DNA of 64,000 bases. Origin: Maratus speciosus (taxonomy: Eukaryota > Arthropoda > Arachnida > Araneae > Salticidae). The stretch is from NCBI GenBank assembly GCA_963932465.1, contig OZ010792.1:15207701-15271700 (forward strand), in the 5' to 3' direction. Each line of letters begins with the position of its first letter. Position 1 is the first letter of the stretch. Positions 51,740 to 61,186 of this stretch are shown piece by piece. The translations under genes and the position numbers were made by a program. The notes under the pieces were generated by a model. It ran no database searches, had not been told where the DNA came from, and saw nothing but the letters and a program-made list of their open reading frames with translations.

Positions 51740-52253
51740 TCTTTTCCACTATGTTGGCCTTTGCACCTTTTAAGCAATTACTTTGTACTTTGAAATTTCA
51801 TTTTCATTTGAAATATAGAATATTTATTTCACAAGAATTTTTTAATACTGCATTTTATAAAAATGGAATTGTGAAAGTACAGTAGCCTGCCCCTTAACCG
51901 TCCTCCTCTTAACCGGAACTCCTCTTTAACCGGCCGACTTTCTTTCCCAACATCAGGCAATATTCAGGGATGACGGCCTCGGGAACTCAGCTGACGCTTT
52001 CGAGTTGATGTGCAATCCTGAGGGGAAGGAGACAAAATACAGAAAGGAGAACGTCGGTTCTAACTGGATACACATTGACCTTCACCAGTGTTGAAATCAG
52101 GACGTGGCCCAGGGGGAAGGTGGGACATTCCCTCCCAGGAACAATGAGATGTCCCCCCGGAAGATCTGAGATTTTGTGTTTTTAATGGTCAAAAGTGCAC
52201 CCCCCCCTGGAACTCTATAACGTCTGATCTATCTGCAAACTGTTTTGTACAAA

Positions 52254-52591
52254 CATTTAAAAAGCTTGAGGGATGCGAACAGATCACCGTAGAAGACGTA
52301 TAAGAGTTGTTGGACTGTGATAAAGATCTCATGCATGAAAGATTTGACGAGGATATAATTAGGACTGTAACTGATGTTGTTCAATACGAAGACGATCCTG
52401 ATGATGATTCAGTTGAAGTTGACGCTGCTAAAATTCCACATACGGAAGGGGTAAAAGCATTAGAGTTGGCGCTAAGCTGTGTTGAGCATGAGAAAATTAT
52501 GATGTTAAAGAGATGGAGCGATTATGCTACAAAATGTCCGCCATCTTGCCTTCAACAGGAGAAGGTCACTGATTTCTTTATAATTGATTAA
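52254..52591 (+). pseudogene. Tigger/jerky-type transposase, C-terminal fragment
   Basis: The readable frame is EGCEQITVEDV, a stop, then ELLDCDKDLMHERFDEDIIR, acidic DDPDDDSVEVD, ISH-like motif PHTEGVKALELALSCVEH and the end QQEKVTDFFIID. 'H.EG..A.E.AL...E' followed by 'Q.KITDFF' is the usual C-terminus of Tigger-type (DDE_1) transposases. The DNA-binding and catalytic domains are absent, so it is a deletion derivative. Confidence 0.85.
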
Positions 52592-52929
52592 CTTAAGTAT
52601 ACATAATGAAGAACAATTTCAACTTCTTATAAAGGTGTGTGACACGATTTTCAACAATTTGTGTTAAATATTTTTCCTTATTTGTTATCAATGATAATTT
52701 TTCTTTCAATTCAGTTAATTATAACTAGTATTCATTTCACAATATATAGAAAATATGTAGTTTTTAAAAGTACACAAATTGAAAAACTAAATCCATTGTA
52801 CGGGTTTAATTATTTAATTACGCAGATACTTATTTAATATTTTTAGGTAGATTTCGCAAGAAATACTACCTATTACAGTCGTTACCATGGTACGACTTTT
52901 GAAAAATTCCTTCATAATTTTTCACTATA

Positions 52930-53640
52930 GGACCCCAGGAACCCCAAACCACACCCAGCTAAAAAGTTGATATATATATATATGTATGTATGTACTAAAT
53001 TTTGTCCGCACGATAAAAGTCGCAATTATGCACGGATCGTCTTCAAACTCGCCAACAACTTTGAGACGGCTAATATCTCGGTGGGGATTGAAAATGGGAA
53101 AAATCGGCCCAAGGGAATGGAAATGGGGATGGTTCAAAATTTTGAATACCGTCTTAACATGATTCTGATAAAACCAGCTCTTACACAACAATAACAGGAA
53201 AAAATAAATATTTTTCGTTATAGCAGTTGCCAACAATTAAAAAAAACAATAAAATTCTCACCACAACAATTGCTTTTCTATTGCAAGTTTTCACGTGAAA
53301 AATTAAATTAAATAAATAGTTTGACGAATCGAAAACAAACTGAATATTACGTCATAAGTTTTCTAGAGCAAGATTTCCGCATGAAAACTCAAAATGAAAT
53401 AAATAGTTTGACGGATTAAAAAAAGTATATATATTGCGTCATATTGGAAATAAAATGGACCTCATCAGGGGAATATGTGACGTCATGTGAGTTTGAAGAA
53501 ACGTATTAAAACATGATAAAAACCCGACTATGGAAATATTAACTTATTTTAACACTTTGAAGTTCTCTGAATTTGCTTTAGCTATTTTTTAAACCTATTC
53601 CATATACATGCGTTTGTGTATTCGTGTATATTAGAATTTT
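52930..53640 (+). repeat. Repeat within the Tigger element, related to 33.4-34.0 kb
   Basis: 'tttttcgttatagcag(t/c)(t/g)gccaacaatt' and units with 'cacgtgaaaa', 'aataaatagtttgacg' and 'ttacgtcata' match 33591-33960. Non-coding. Confidence 0.6.
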
Positions 53641-53999
53641 CGCAAAATGTTTAGCTCCCTAGAGCTCATTCTTAATGAAGGAACTGGGCTTATCTCTAAT
53701 CTTGATTTTAGTTTTGTTGGTGAATTTAGTACTTAGCTTAGAAATCTACCTCCGCCTGTAGGCCCGAGCCGGCAGGGATTTTTTTACTTCCCCGCTTTAA
53801 CCGGTTTTTCTCTTAACCGACTAACCCCCGGTCCCGTTTAGGCCGGTTAAGCGGGAGGCTACTGTATTTTTTATAAATATATTTATAACAAAATACACAT
53901 AAAAATCCATGCCAATTTAATCTATTTTTAGTATCTTTTTCCAAAAATTATATGCATTAAAGAAAAAAATCTCAAACTTTTATCATTTTTAACACTTTC

Positions 54000-55190
54000 C
54001 AAGAAAGTTGAAAAGTGTTTATGACTTCGGTTTGTCTGTCCGTTTGTCCGCGCTTTAAATCTCGTAAATATACTCGGATCGTTCTGAAAATTTTGAATAT
54101 TAGTGACCTCTACCATAGCACGATCCCTATTGCAAATGAAGTTTGTAGCATGTTTAGTTCATTTATATGAACAGTCAAAAGTTTTCCGTTACATTACGGC
54201 CAATGGGAAAAATCGTTTCAAATTATTTTTAATGGTGTTACACTCTTTCAAACATAGTAAAATTGATATGCATTTAAGAATTCCACTAAAATGTGCATTC
54301 TGTAGGCTATGCGATGCAAAGAATAGTTATAATTCATTTACAGGGCCACACAACAGAATTCCGTTAAAAATGGTGTAGGGGGAGAGGGGTATTTTTTTCG
54401 GCGTATTTGAATTATGTTAAACTATTTCATATATAATGAAATTGATATACGTCGCTAAGCTTTAGTATAAGTTATTTCATGTATAATGCGAAGTGCATAG
54501 CATTTACAGGGACATACAAAAGATTTCAGATAGTATATTGTAACCGAATTATTGTATATTATCAATGATTGCTCGTAATGCATTTTTAATTATGATATGC
54601 GCTTTTATGTTTCACTATATTTAAGCATACTATATGGTGTGTATAAATGCCATAATTCGTATACAGGGCTACAGAAAAGAATTCGTAAGGGTTACTGAGT
54701 ATCAGCGTAAATTGCTCAAAGTTCGGTTTTAAATAAGTTATGCATTTTTACGCTTACCTGAATTTAGTTTACTAAGAAATGTTTATAGAATATAGATAAA
54801 ATGATATACAGAGCCACGCAAAGAATTGGATACATGATGGTCTATGGATACATGACGTCTATGGATGATAATTTCTGGAAATGTGATTTTAGTAATTTTA
54901 AGAGTGTTTTGTGTGAGTATTGTATTTTGAATTAAATTTTAGATAAATAGTGGCGTGTAATAAAGGTATTAGGTAAAGTACAGGGCTGTACAAAAGTATT
55001 CAAGTATGTTTCCATCTATTAGTATATATTGCTGAAAGAAAAATTTCAACCTGTTATGCGTTTTCTTGCTAAACAAAATTTCCCCTTTATATAGTCTATA
55101 TATCAACCTTTAGATCAAATACAGGGCTGTTCAAAAGAATTGGAATACATATTTGGCTGTGGACGGTAACTGCTGAAATCAGCTTTCCCA
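54000..55190 (+). repeat. Degenerate array of about 140-173-bp units (array E)
   Basis: 'acagggc(c/t)acacaacagaattc' variants occur at about 54341, 54495, 54662, 54808, 54981 and 55121. Each is followed by AT-rich sequence with 'tatgcg'. An isolated relative is at 30385. The head at 54030-54060 has 'gtttgtctgtccgtttgtccg'. Non-coding. Confidence 0.6.
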
Positions 55191-55339
55191 ATGTTTTATG
55201 AGTTTTATAAATGTTTACTTAGTTATCTTAGTTATCTTTTTAACCTTATTTTCCTAAATAACGAAGTTTTTGTTAAAACATTCAGGAAGTGTTGGAAAAT
55301 GTTTCCTAATCTATGCTTAACCCATGATTTGTCTTTCTT

Positions 55340-56545
55340 GTTTACTTTCTTCTACCTTTACAAGAAGAAAGTATTGAATTGGTGAAAATTTTCGACTTTC
55401 CGTTTTCGACGGATTTACACGTTTTAGGGATCAGAGATTGCGAAAAATATGTTTTTATAAAATGTCTGTCTGTGAGTCTGTGTATCTGTGAGTCTGTGAG
55501 TCTGTCTGTGTGTCTGCATGTGACACAAATTTTGTGTGCGCTCTATCTCAAGAACTATTGAACGGAATTTAATAAAAAATTATATTCAGTTAGTCCCTCA
55601 TATAAATTGGTGCTGATTAATTTTTGGTGTAAATCGGTCAACAGGTGACGCTGCTATGCAGCCTTTTTCACGATTTCTGCAATGGCTCAATCTCCAGAAC
55701 TAATGCATGCATTTTCATAAAACATCATATTTAAATATTTCTTGACATAAATTGAAGTTTTGTACATTTTGGCGAAAATCGCTCGACAGGTGGCGCTGCT
55801 ATATAGCATTTTTTACGATTTCCTCAATAGCTCTATCTCAACAACTAATGCTTGGATTTTCATCAAACTTCAGATTCAAGTATACTTTGATATGAATTAG
55901 TGCTGTTTGTGTTTTGGTGCAAATCGCTCATCTGGTGGCGCTGCTATGCTGCACTTTTCAGAATTTACATTATAGCTGTATCTCAAGAATTAAAGCGAGA
56001 ATTTTCACCAAACTTCAGAATCAGTTAATCCTTGACATGAATTGACATTTTGTACATTTTGGTGTAAATCGCTCAACAGGTGGCGCTGCTATGCTGTATT
56101 TTTCAGAATTTCCACTATAGGTGTATCTCAAGAACTAATGCATGAATTTTCATCAAACTTTAGAATCTGTTAGTCGTTGACATGAACTGACATTTTATAC
56201 AGTTTTGTGTAAATCGCTCAATAGGTGGCGCTCCTATGCTGTTTTTGTGATTTCCGCAATAGCTCTATCTCAAGAAATAATGCTTGGATTTTCAACGAAC
56301 TTCAGATCCATGTATACCTGGATATCAATTATTGTTGTAAATCCCTCAACAGTTGGCGCTGCTATGCTACAGTTTTCAGAATTTCCGCTATAGATCTATC
56401 TCAAGAACTAAGGCACGAATTTTTATCAAGCTTCAAATTCAGATATACGTTGATATGAATTTGTGCTACATTGATGTAATTTCTTGTACTATTTAAATGA
56501 TTTAATTGATTTATATAGAAGAAAGTTTTGTGATGGCCACAACAT
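55340..56545 (+). repeat. Repeat element with 145-bp tandem units (array B)
   Basis: Same family as 24340-25890: the same head ('actttcttctacctttacaa'), a TCTG/TGTG-rich run at 55465-55515, then units with 'ggtggcgctgctatg' at 55644, 55789, 55934, 56079 and 56224 (exactly 145 bp apart). A sixth at about 56353 follows a small deletion. The tail is 'agaagaaagttttgtgatgg'. Frames at 56205-56458 are shadows. Confidence 0.85.
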
Positions 56546-56549
56546 ACTA

Positions 56550-57240
56550 ATTTTTTAATGTATTCTAATTAGCTCATTTTTTGTAGAAAAGCCTGTACGA
56601 GGAAGAATGGATTTTCATTTGAAAAGAGTTACCCTTTTCAAATAATGAGTGCATTACCGTTCATTATGAACCAAATAATGAGGAATAATAATCATATTAA
56701 AATACTCATTTCTCATAGAATAAAGGTTTTTTTTTAACTTGTTTGAAAATTATTGAAAAACACGAGACGATATAAAATGACATCATGTTTTACTGCAATT
56801 TATCTAAGAAAAAACTGAAAACTTCATTTCCATTTACGGAATTTCAATTAAAGTTGTAAATAATTGTTTTTAATTATTTTCTGAATAGCGTATTCCAACG
56901 TAAAACTGTTCACGTAAAATATATATTTCTAAATATTCGTTATGAAAAAAATGTAATATATTATTTTTGCCACATCTAGTCAGAAGTAGGTGAGAACATT
57001 TATTAATTTATTATGTGAAAAAAAATTTTCGACGAATGTATAAGAGTGTAAACTAGACGGATGTAGCAATCACAAGACTTTCTTCTATCTCATAGATGTT
57101 AATACTTCCTGAAAAATGCAACATATACATTTAAACATTTTATAAATGGGGTATTTCATAAAAAGAAATGTTTACGCTGCTAGTCTTTTGGTAAGGGTGA
57201 TTATTTATTCGTCTTCCTCCACACGCAGAGCTTGCCGAAT
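56550..57240 (+). repeat. Backbone repeat, continuation of the 7.79-8.27 kb paralogue
   Basis: 'agcctgtacgaggaagaatggattttcatttg' and 'acgagacgatataaaatgac' match 7797-8000. This shows that 53985-56550 is an insertion relative to that copy. Confidence 0.7.
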
Positions 57241-57680
57241 ATTCTATTTTTTGAAAACCTTTTCATTAAATCCAAAATCTTCTTTTTAAATTTTTCTTGC
57301 AAACCTTCCAGAAACCGATGCCGAAAGTTATTTCTATTGCAAATTTTGTAGGAAATAGCGTTGCCATTTTAGGGTTTTCCCCGAATTCATACCATTATTC
57401 TTTAGAATTATGAATTTCTAAATTTATACGAAAAAATTTTGACAAGTAATTTTAGCTTTATTTAATGACATTCATTTTTTGATTAAATAAAGCTTATTCT
57501 TTCGGAATTTCCAGTGTGAATTAATCTTCTCAATTTAGCAATTTTTTTAAATTTCGAAATTTAGCATTAATACTAGAAATTTTCTATAATATTCTTTTGT
57601 TTGTTTAATGGCAAATTCTGGTTTGTTTAAAGTAGAAATTCTTCTTTCATAAATTCCGGTATCAATTCGAAATTTTTATC
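57240..57680. other. Non-coding stretch similar to 23.6-23.9 kb
   Basis: 'ttattctttcggaatttccagtgtgaattaa' and 'aattttgacaagtaattttagctttattt' resemble 23750-23860. No gene. Confidence 0.4.
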
Positions 57681-57871
57681 TATAAAAAGGGTGATACTGG
57701 CAACTTCGGCATATATTCAGAACTTACGAATTATAAACAAAATAAGTTACTGACATTCCCGGCAGAAAACTATCATGAAAGTTATTCTTCGGAAATATGT
57801 GTATTTAAAAAATAGATCAGTTTGGAACGCTGCTCAAAGACAAATTTTGTATCAGCTATTAATGTTTGCTA

Positions 57872-58084
57872 TTAACCCTTTTCGGCACAGAAAAATTCTG
57901 TTTGCAAAATGATGAAATGATTGACTGACACCAGAATTTGCAAACGACCTTTTTTGGAAATAAAAAACCTCTTAATTTGAACTTTCATGGCAAAATTTTA
58001 TTAAAATATTCTTGGCGCCGTTAGTAAGTTTGGAATTAAAATTTGGTGGTCCCAACGTGGGACCACTGCACCGGAAAGGGTTAA
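57872..58084 (+). mobile_element. TTAA MITE, family 'TTTGCAAAATGATGA', copy 2
   Basis: It starts TTAACCCTTTTCGGCACAG and ends GCACCGGAAAGGGTTAA. The empty site is at 37846-37849, with matching flanks 'gctattaatgtttattaTTAA' and 'gaatattaaaagggaatat'. 213 bp, non-coding. Confidence 0.95.
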
Positions 58085-58585
58085 AAGAGTATTAAAAGGG
58101 AATATTTCTCAAAATATAATATCTGTAAAATTTCTTCTAATGAAGTGAATCTAAATGAATGTAAACTAAAGCATGTTTCTATTTAAAATGATTCTATAAA
58201 TTTAGCAGATTTTTTTTCTAATTCATTCCTCAATCTTTCATAATATATATTTTTTAATTTACTTAAATGAAATTTTAAAAAATAATTAACTTTTTTCAAA
58301 TAATGAATCCATTACAGATCATTATGCGAGAATGAAATTGATATAATGGTCATATTATGATAAGTACTCTTTTTAGAATAAAGAAAAATTATTTTCTCTT
58401 TATAATGAATTAAAGAAAAGACAAAGAGATTTCAATTGTCGTAATGTTTTACAACAAATATCTAAAAAAAGAGCTGAAAGAGTTATCCACATTTAGTCTA
58501 TTTAAATCATTAATGAGATAATTAATTTTAGAAGTTTTTGAAACCACATTAACTGAATAGAAATTGTCACAGTGTCTTTTTTTCA

Positions 58586-59028
58586 TTAACCCCTTAACCC
58601 TCCGTCTACCAGACGGGTCCATTGGACCCGACAGGTACATACAAAATATTCATTCAAACCAGAAATTTCTTTAAAATAAACTAAGTATATAAACCAGACA
58701 AAAATAAGGTAAATAAATAAGTTAAATAGTTTTAAATAAAAATTCTGGTGTAGAACGTTTTATTAAAACTTGAATAAAATTCCCGGTAGATCTAGGGTTA
58801 ATCGTCGCGCGTGATAAGTGTCAAATACTTTTTTAAAATTCAGATTGTTTGATTGCCACCACTTTCTTCAAGTTGAAATATTTTCTTCATTTAATGGCAG
58901 ATAAAATGTCGAGAGAATAAAGCCAATTGCATTCTTTAAAAAATCTGGTGGGAATAAAACAATCTGAATAAAAGAAAAGAAGCCTACACCGCCCGTGACA
59001 GTCACGGGCGCGACGGTTAAGGGGTTAA
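58586..59028. mobile_element. TTAA MITE (outer), interrupted near its left end by another TTAA MITE
   Basis: The outer ends TTAACCCCTTAA and GCGACGGTTAAGGGGTTAA flank a body starting again at 58802 ('tcgtcgcgcgtgataag'). The body arms 'aattcagattgtttgattgccacc' match the hAT-ended MITEs at 18136 and 45346. The empty site of the whole is at 38981-38984. Confidence 0.85.
58594..58801 (-). mobile_element. TTAA MITE, family 'CTAGAACTACCGG', copy 3 (inner)
   Basis: It starts TTAACCCTCCGTCTACCAG and ends CCCGGTAGATCTAGGGTTAA. It inserted into the TTAA that is part of the outer element's own terminal repeat. Confidence 0.92.
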
Positions 59029-59215
59029 TTTAGTTTTTACAGGGGAAAAGTCTTACTAACACTAGAAAAATGGGAAATTTTACTCAAGTTTTATAAAATA
59101 TTTTCTACCAGAATTTTCATTTAAACTGTTTAACTTACTTGTTTTACTTTTAGTTATTTATTCCTTTTAACCCTTTCGGAACCAGTGATGCCAAATGACA
59201 TTTAAGCATTCACGA

Positions 59216-59248
<33 letters not shown>

Positions 59249-59679
59249 AAAACTGAATCTCGGAGATTCTGTTTGGTGTCGTTCAAAAGACAGTTTTTCT
59301 GTCTTTTAGCAGTATTTTTGTTATTTCCTCAATAGATAGTAGCAGAGTTTCGAGAAATTAAAAAGTATTACTTGATTTCCTTTTAAAACGTGAAGTGAAA
59401 ACATGACTGTGAAAAAAAATATTATTCCCACTTAAAAAAAATAAATAAATAAAATAAAATACAATTTTTTAAATAGTTGTAATATGTGTGAAGTACATAT
59501 TTATGTATTTATAATCCAACAATTGTATTTTTATTTCAGCAACAATGCGTAGTAAATATACATGATTCCAAATGGAATCACTGGAACTTGATAGATAGTT
59601 ACAAATTAACTCTCTATTATGATTTCTTATCTGATTTGGTAGTTTTGTGAAAGGAAAAAAAAAATCATTACTATTTATC

Positions 59680-60138
59680 ATGCCAAAGCGGAAAAAAGAG
59701 TTTATATCATTAGAAAGCGCCCTTTATTTACTAAGGAATGGTGACCTTTCTAATACAGAAATGGAAAAATCAGACGAAGAGGACAGTGAAAGTGCACGCA
59801 AACTATCAAATGCAGATAATTGCGTGCACTATTGCGACAATTGATTGCGTGGTTGCCCAATTCAATTGTCGCGCTCATCGGCCTAACTGTTGGAGTTCCC
59901 CGTGGTTGCCCAATTCAATTGTCGATATTCTTGATCTAGAGACAAATGATTCAGTCGGTTCTATTACTATTTATGTAGGTAATAAGTATTAGAAGAAGAA
60001 GTTGAAAATGTAGATCGAGTAGAAGATAATAATATTGAACCATCTGACACGACATTTAGAGAAACTTCTTCATTGCCTCCTGATGAAATTTTAGCCCTTA
60101 TGAGTACTTTTGAGATGAATAAATTACAGATAACTTAG
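59680..60138 (+). pseudogene. piggyBac-type transposase N-terminus, disrupted
   Basis: The start MPKRKKEFISLESALYLL is followed by the acidic MEKSDEEDSES. It then breaks, and acidic pieces reappear in other frames (VDILDLETNDSVGSITIY near 59920-59975, then EEVENVDRVEDNNIEPSD and LPPDEILALMSTFEM up to a stop). A basic start followed by a long acidic linker is typical of piggyBac transposase N-termini. The catalytic part is absent. A 50-bp duplication at 59848-59924 disrupts the frame. The assignment rests on position after a TTAA end and on composition. Confidence 0.6.
59848..59924. repeat. Short direct repeat flanking a SINE-like scrap
   Basis: 'cgtggttgcccaattcaatt' plus 'gtcg' occurs at 59848 and again at 59901. 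The spacer ('cgctcatcggcctaactg', 'ttggagttcc') resembles the SINE-like unit at 60211-60240. Confidence 0.8.
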
Positions 60139-60360
60139 TGTATCAAGTGGCTGAGGGGATTCGGTGGCAAAGCTCATAGATGGGAAGTGCTGGTTCGGAC
60201 CCAATTGCGCTCGTCAGCCTAACTGTTCGGAGTTTTACGTGGTTTTCATGGAACCATGGTCATCCTTGCGTAAATACGGGTTAGGTTCCCTCAGAAAGAC
60301 ACCCACTGGGGACACCCCTACCTCAGGCATATATATCTCGTGTAGATAATCGGCCGTCAT
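60138..60360 (+). repeat. Probable tRNA-derived SINE-like unit
   Basis: 'aagtggctgaggggattcgg' resembles a pol III A box in a tRNA-Leu/Ser-like head, and 'ggttcggaccc' 45 bp later resembles a B box. A roughly 150-bp tRNA-unrelated body follows ('gcctcaggcatatatatctc'). No cloverleaf could be completed. Its spacer-like fragment also appears at 59872-59900. Confidence 0.5.
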
Positions 60361-60472
60361 GAATAACACCAACACCACCTTAGTGCATAAAACAAATCTC
60401 TATTCTTGTCAAAAGCCTGGAACTTGAGTAAATACCATTACACATGAAATGGACATGGAAAAATGAATAGAA

Positions 60473-61055
60473 TGTGGAATAGTTTGCAACTCTCGAGCGG
60501 GCCTCTCTTAGCCAGGCAGGAGCCGCGAAGGATCACGTGACCTTCGAGAGAATTAATATTAAAAAACATTTTTTCTTTCTTGTTCCTTTTTTAGTTTAGT
60601 TTTATTGTGAATGTGAATCTTGAACGCAGCACGTAATAAGCTGCGTATAGGTTTTTTCGTGGTCTTCTATTAGAAGAAATGATGTTTAATTTTAAAAAGG
60701 GAAATGCTATTTTCGTGGCTTCTTTTTAGAAGAACATAATTGCTGAAATTTTAATATGATCATCTTGAATTCCCAGTGTGGAATTTATTTAACAAATATT
60801 ATCCAAATGTTTTCGCTGTATATAATGTATATATTTAAAAGTGTAAATATAGAATTAACAAAGTTTTTAATCATCCTGTGCTTGACTTGGACTTATACTG
60901 AACAACACCAGCGCCATTTTCAGTTGTGATATATGCTTTATTATTTTAATGTGATTTTACATGAATCGTGAAGTCTATAACTAAGCTCTCCCAACCTTGA
61001 TTTAAATTAAGAATAACGTGAAGCTCTTGAAATTCATAAAGATTATTCTTTATTT
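60473..61055 (+). repeat. Probable 5' LTR of the BEL/Pao element (limits uncertain)
   Basis: The segment starts TGTGGAATAGTTTGCAAC and lies directly upstream of a primer-site-like sequence. The 3' limit does not end in a clear CA, so the boundaries are estimates. 'ggatcacgtgacc' is a palindrome near 60530. Confidence 0.5.
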
Positions 61056-61057
61056 TT

Positions 61058-61075
61058 TGGTGCCTCAACAACCGG
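61058..61075 (+). other. Putative primer binding site of the BEL/Pao element
   Basis: TGGTGCCTCAACAACCGG lies between the LTR-like segment and the gag start (61187). TGG followed by G/C-rich sequence complementary to a tRNA 3' end is usual for LTR elements. The tRNA was not identified. Confidence 0.5.
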
Positions 61076-61186
61076 GAAAAAGGTTAAGAAATACCTTTAT
61101 TATTCTGCATGACTATTGACTCTTGATTTATTGAAAATTTTCTTTTTCATGATAATTTATTTTGAAAATTGAAATAAATTTTAAAC

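Larger units (their letters stand above)
51286..51826. mobile_element. Foldback element carrying two inverted tRNA-like sequences
   Basis: A roughly 540-bp palindrome: 'atatttcaaatgaaaat' on the left mirrors 'attttcatttgaaatat' on the right, and pairing continues through the tRNA-like parts and 'agatgggatattcaacgtga' to a loop near 51530-51570. It looks like two copies of a tRNA-derived unit (tRNA-like head plus about 130 bp) in inverted orientation. Apparent frames at 51309-51509 and 51566-51793 only read through it. Confidence 0.85.
51880..53874 (+). mobile_element. pogo/Tigger element with TA target duplication
   Basis: The ends CAGTAGCCTGCCCCTTAACC and the inverse (...GCGGGAGGCTACTG) are flanked by TA at 51878-51879 and 53875-53876. 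The unoccupied sequence survives in the paralogue at 7631-7650 (one TA at 7637-7638 between the same flanks). The 1995-bp element keeps only the C-terminal end of its transposase and has a later repeat at about 52930-53640. Confidence 0.93.
57680..59166 (+). repeat. Dispersed repeat, paralogue of 37665-39130
   Basis: It follows the other copy closely ('gctattaatgttt', 'cacagtgtctttttttc', 'gggaaattttactcaagttttataaa') but contains three TTAA insertions absent there. Confidence 0.8.
59167..60140 (+). mobile_element. 5' part of a piggyBac element with an N-terminal transposase fragment
   Basis: The left end TTAACCCTTTCGGAACCAG interrupts the paralogous repeat exactly at a TTAA whose empty version is at 39124-39127. 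About 500 bp later an acidic N-terminal transposase region begins. The right end is not in the window, because further elements (a SINE-like unit and a BEL element) follow. A T-run lies at 59219-59240. Confidence 0.75.

Noticed and set aside
51309..51793. Two similar open frames (NIPSC..FVALPTYNSEK)
   Set aside because: They are the two arms of the tRNA-bearing palindrome read in opposite directions; similarity comes from the DNA repeat.
52080..52240. Extra hAT-like ends inside the Tigger element
   Set aside because: C-rich and G-rich stretches (for example at 52150 and 52200) are present, but no pair of inverted ends or duplication could be found.
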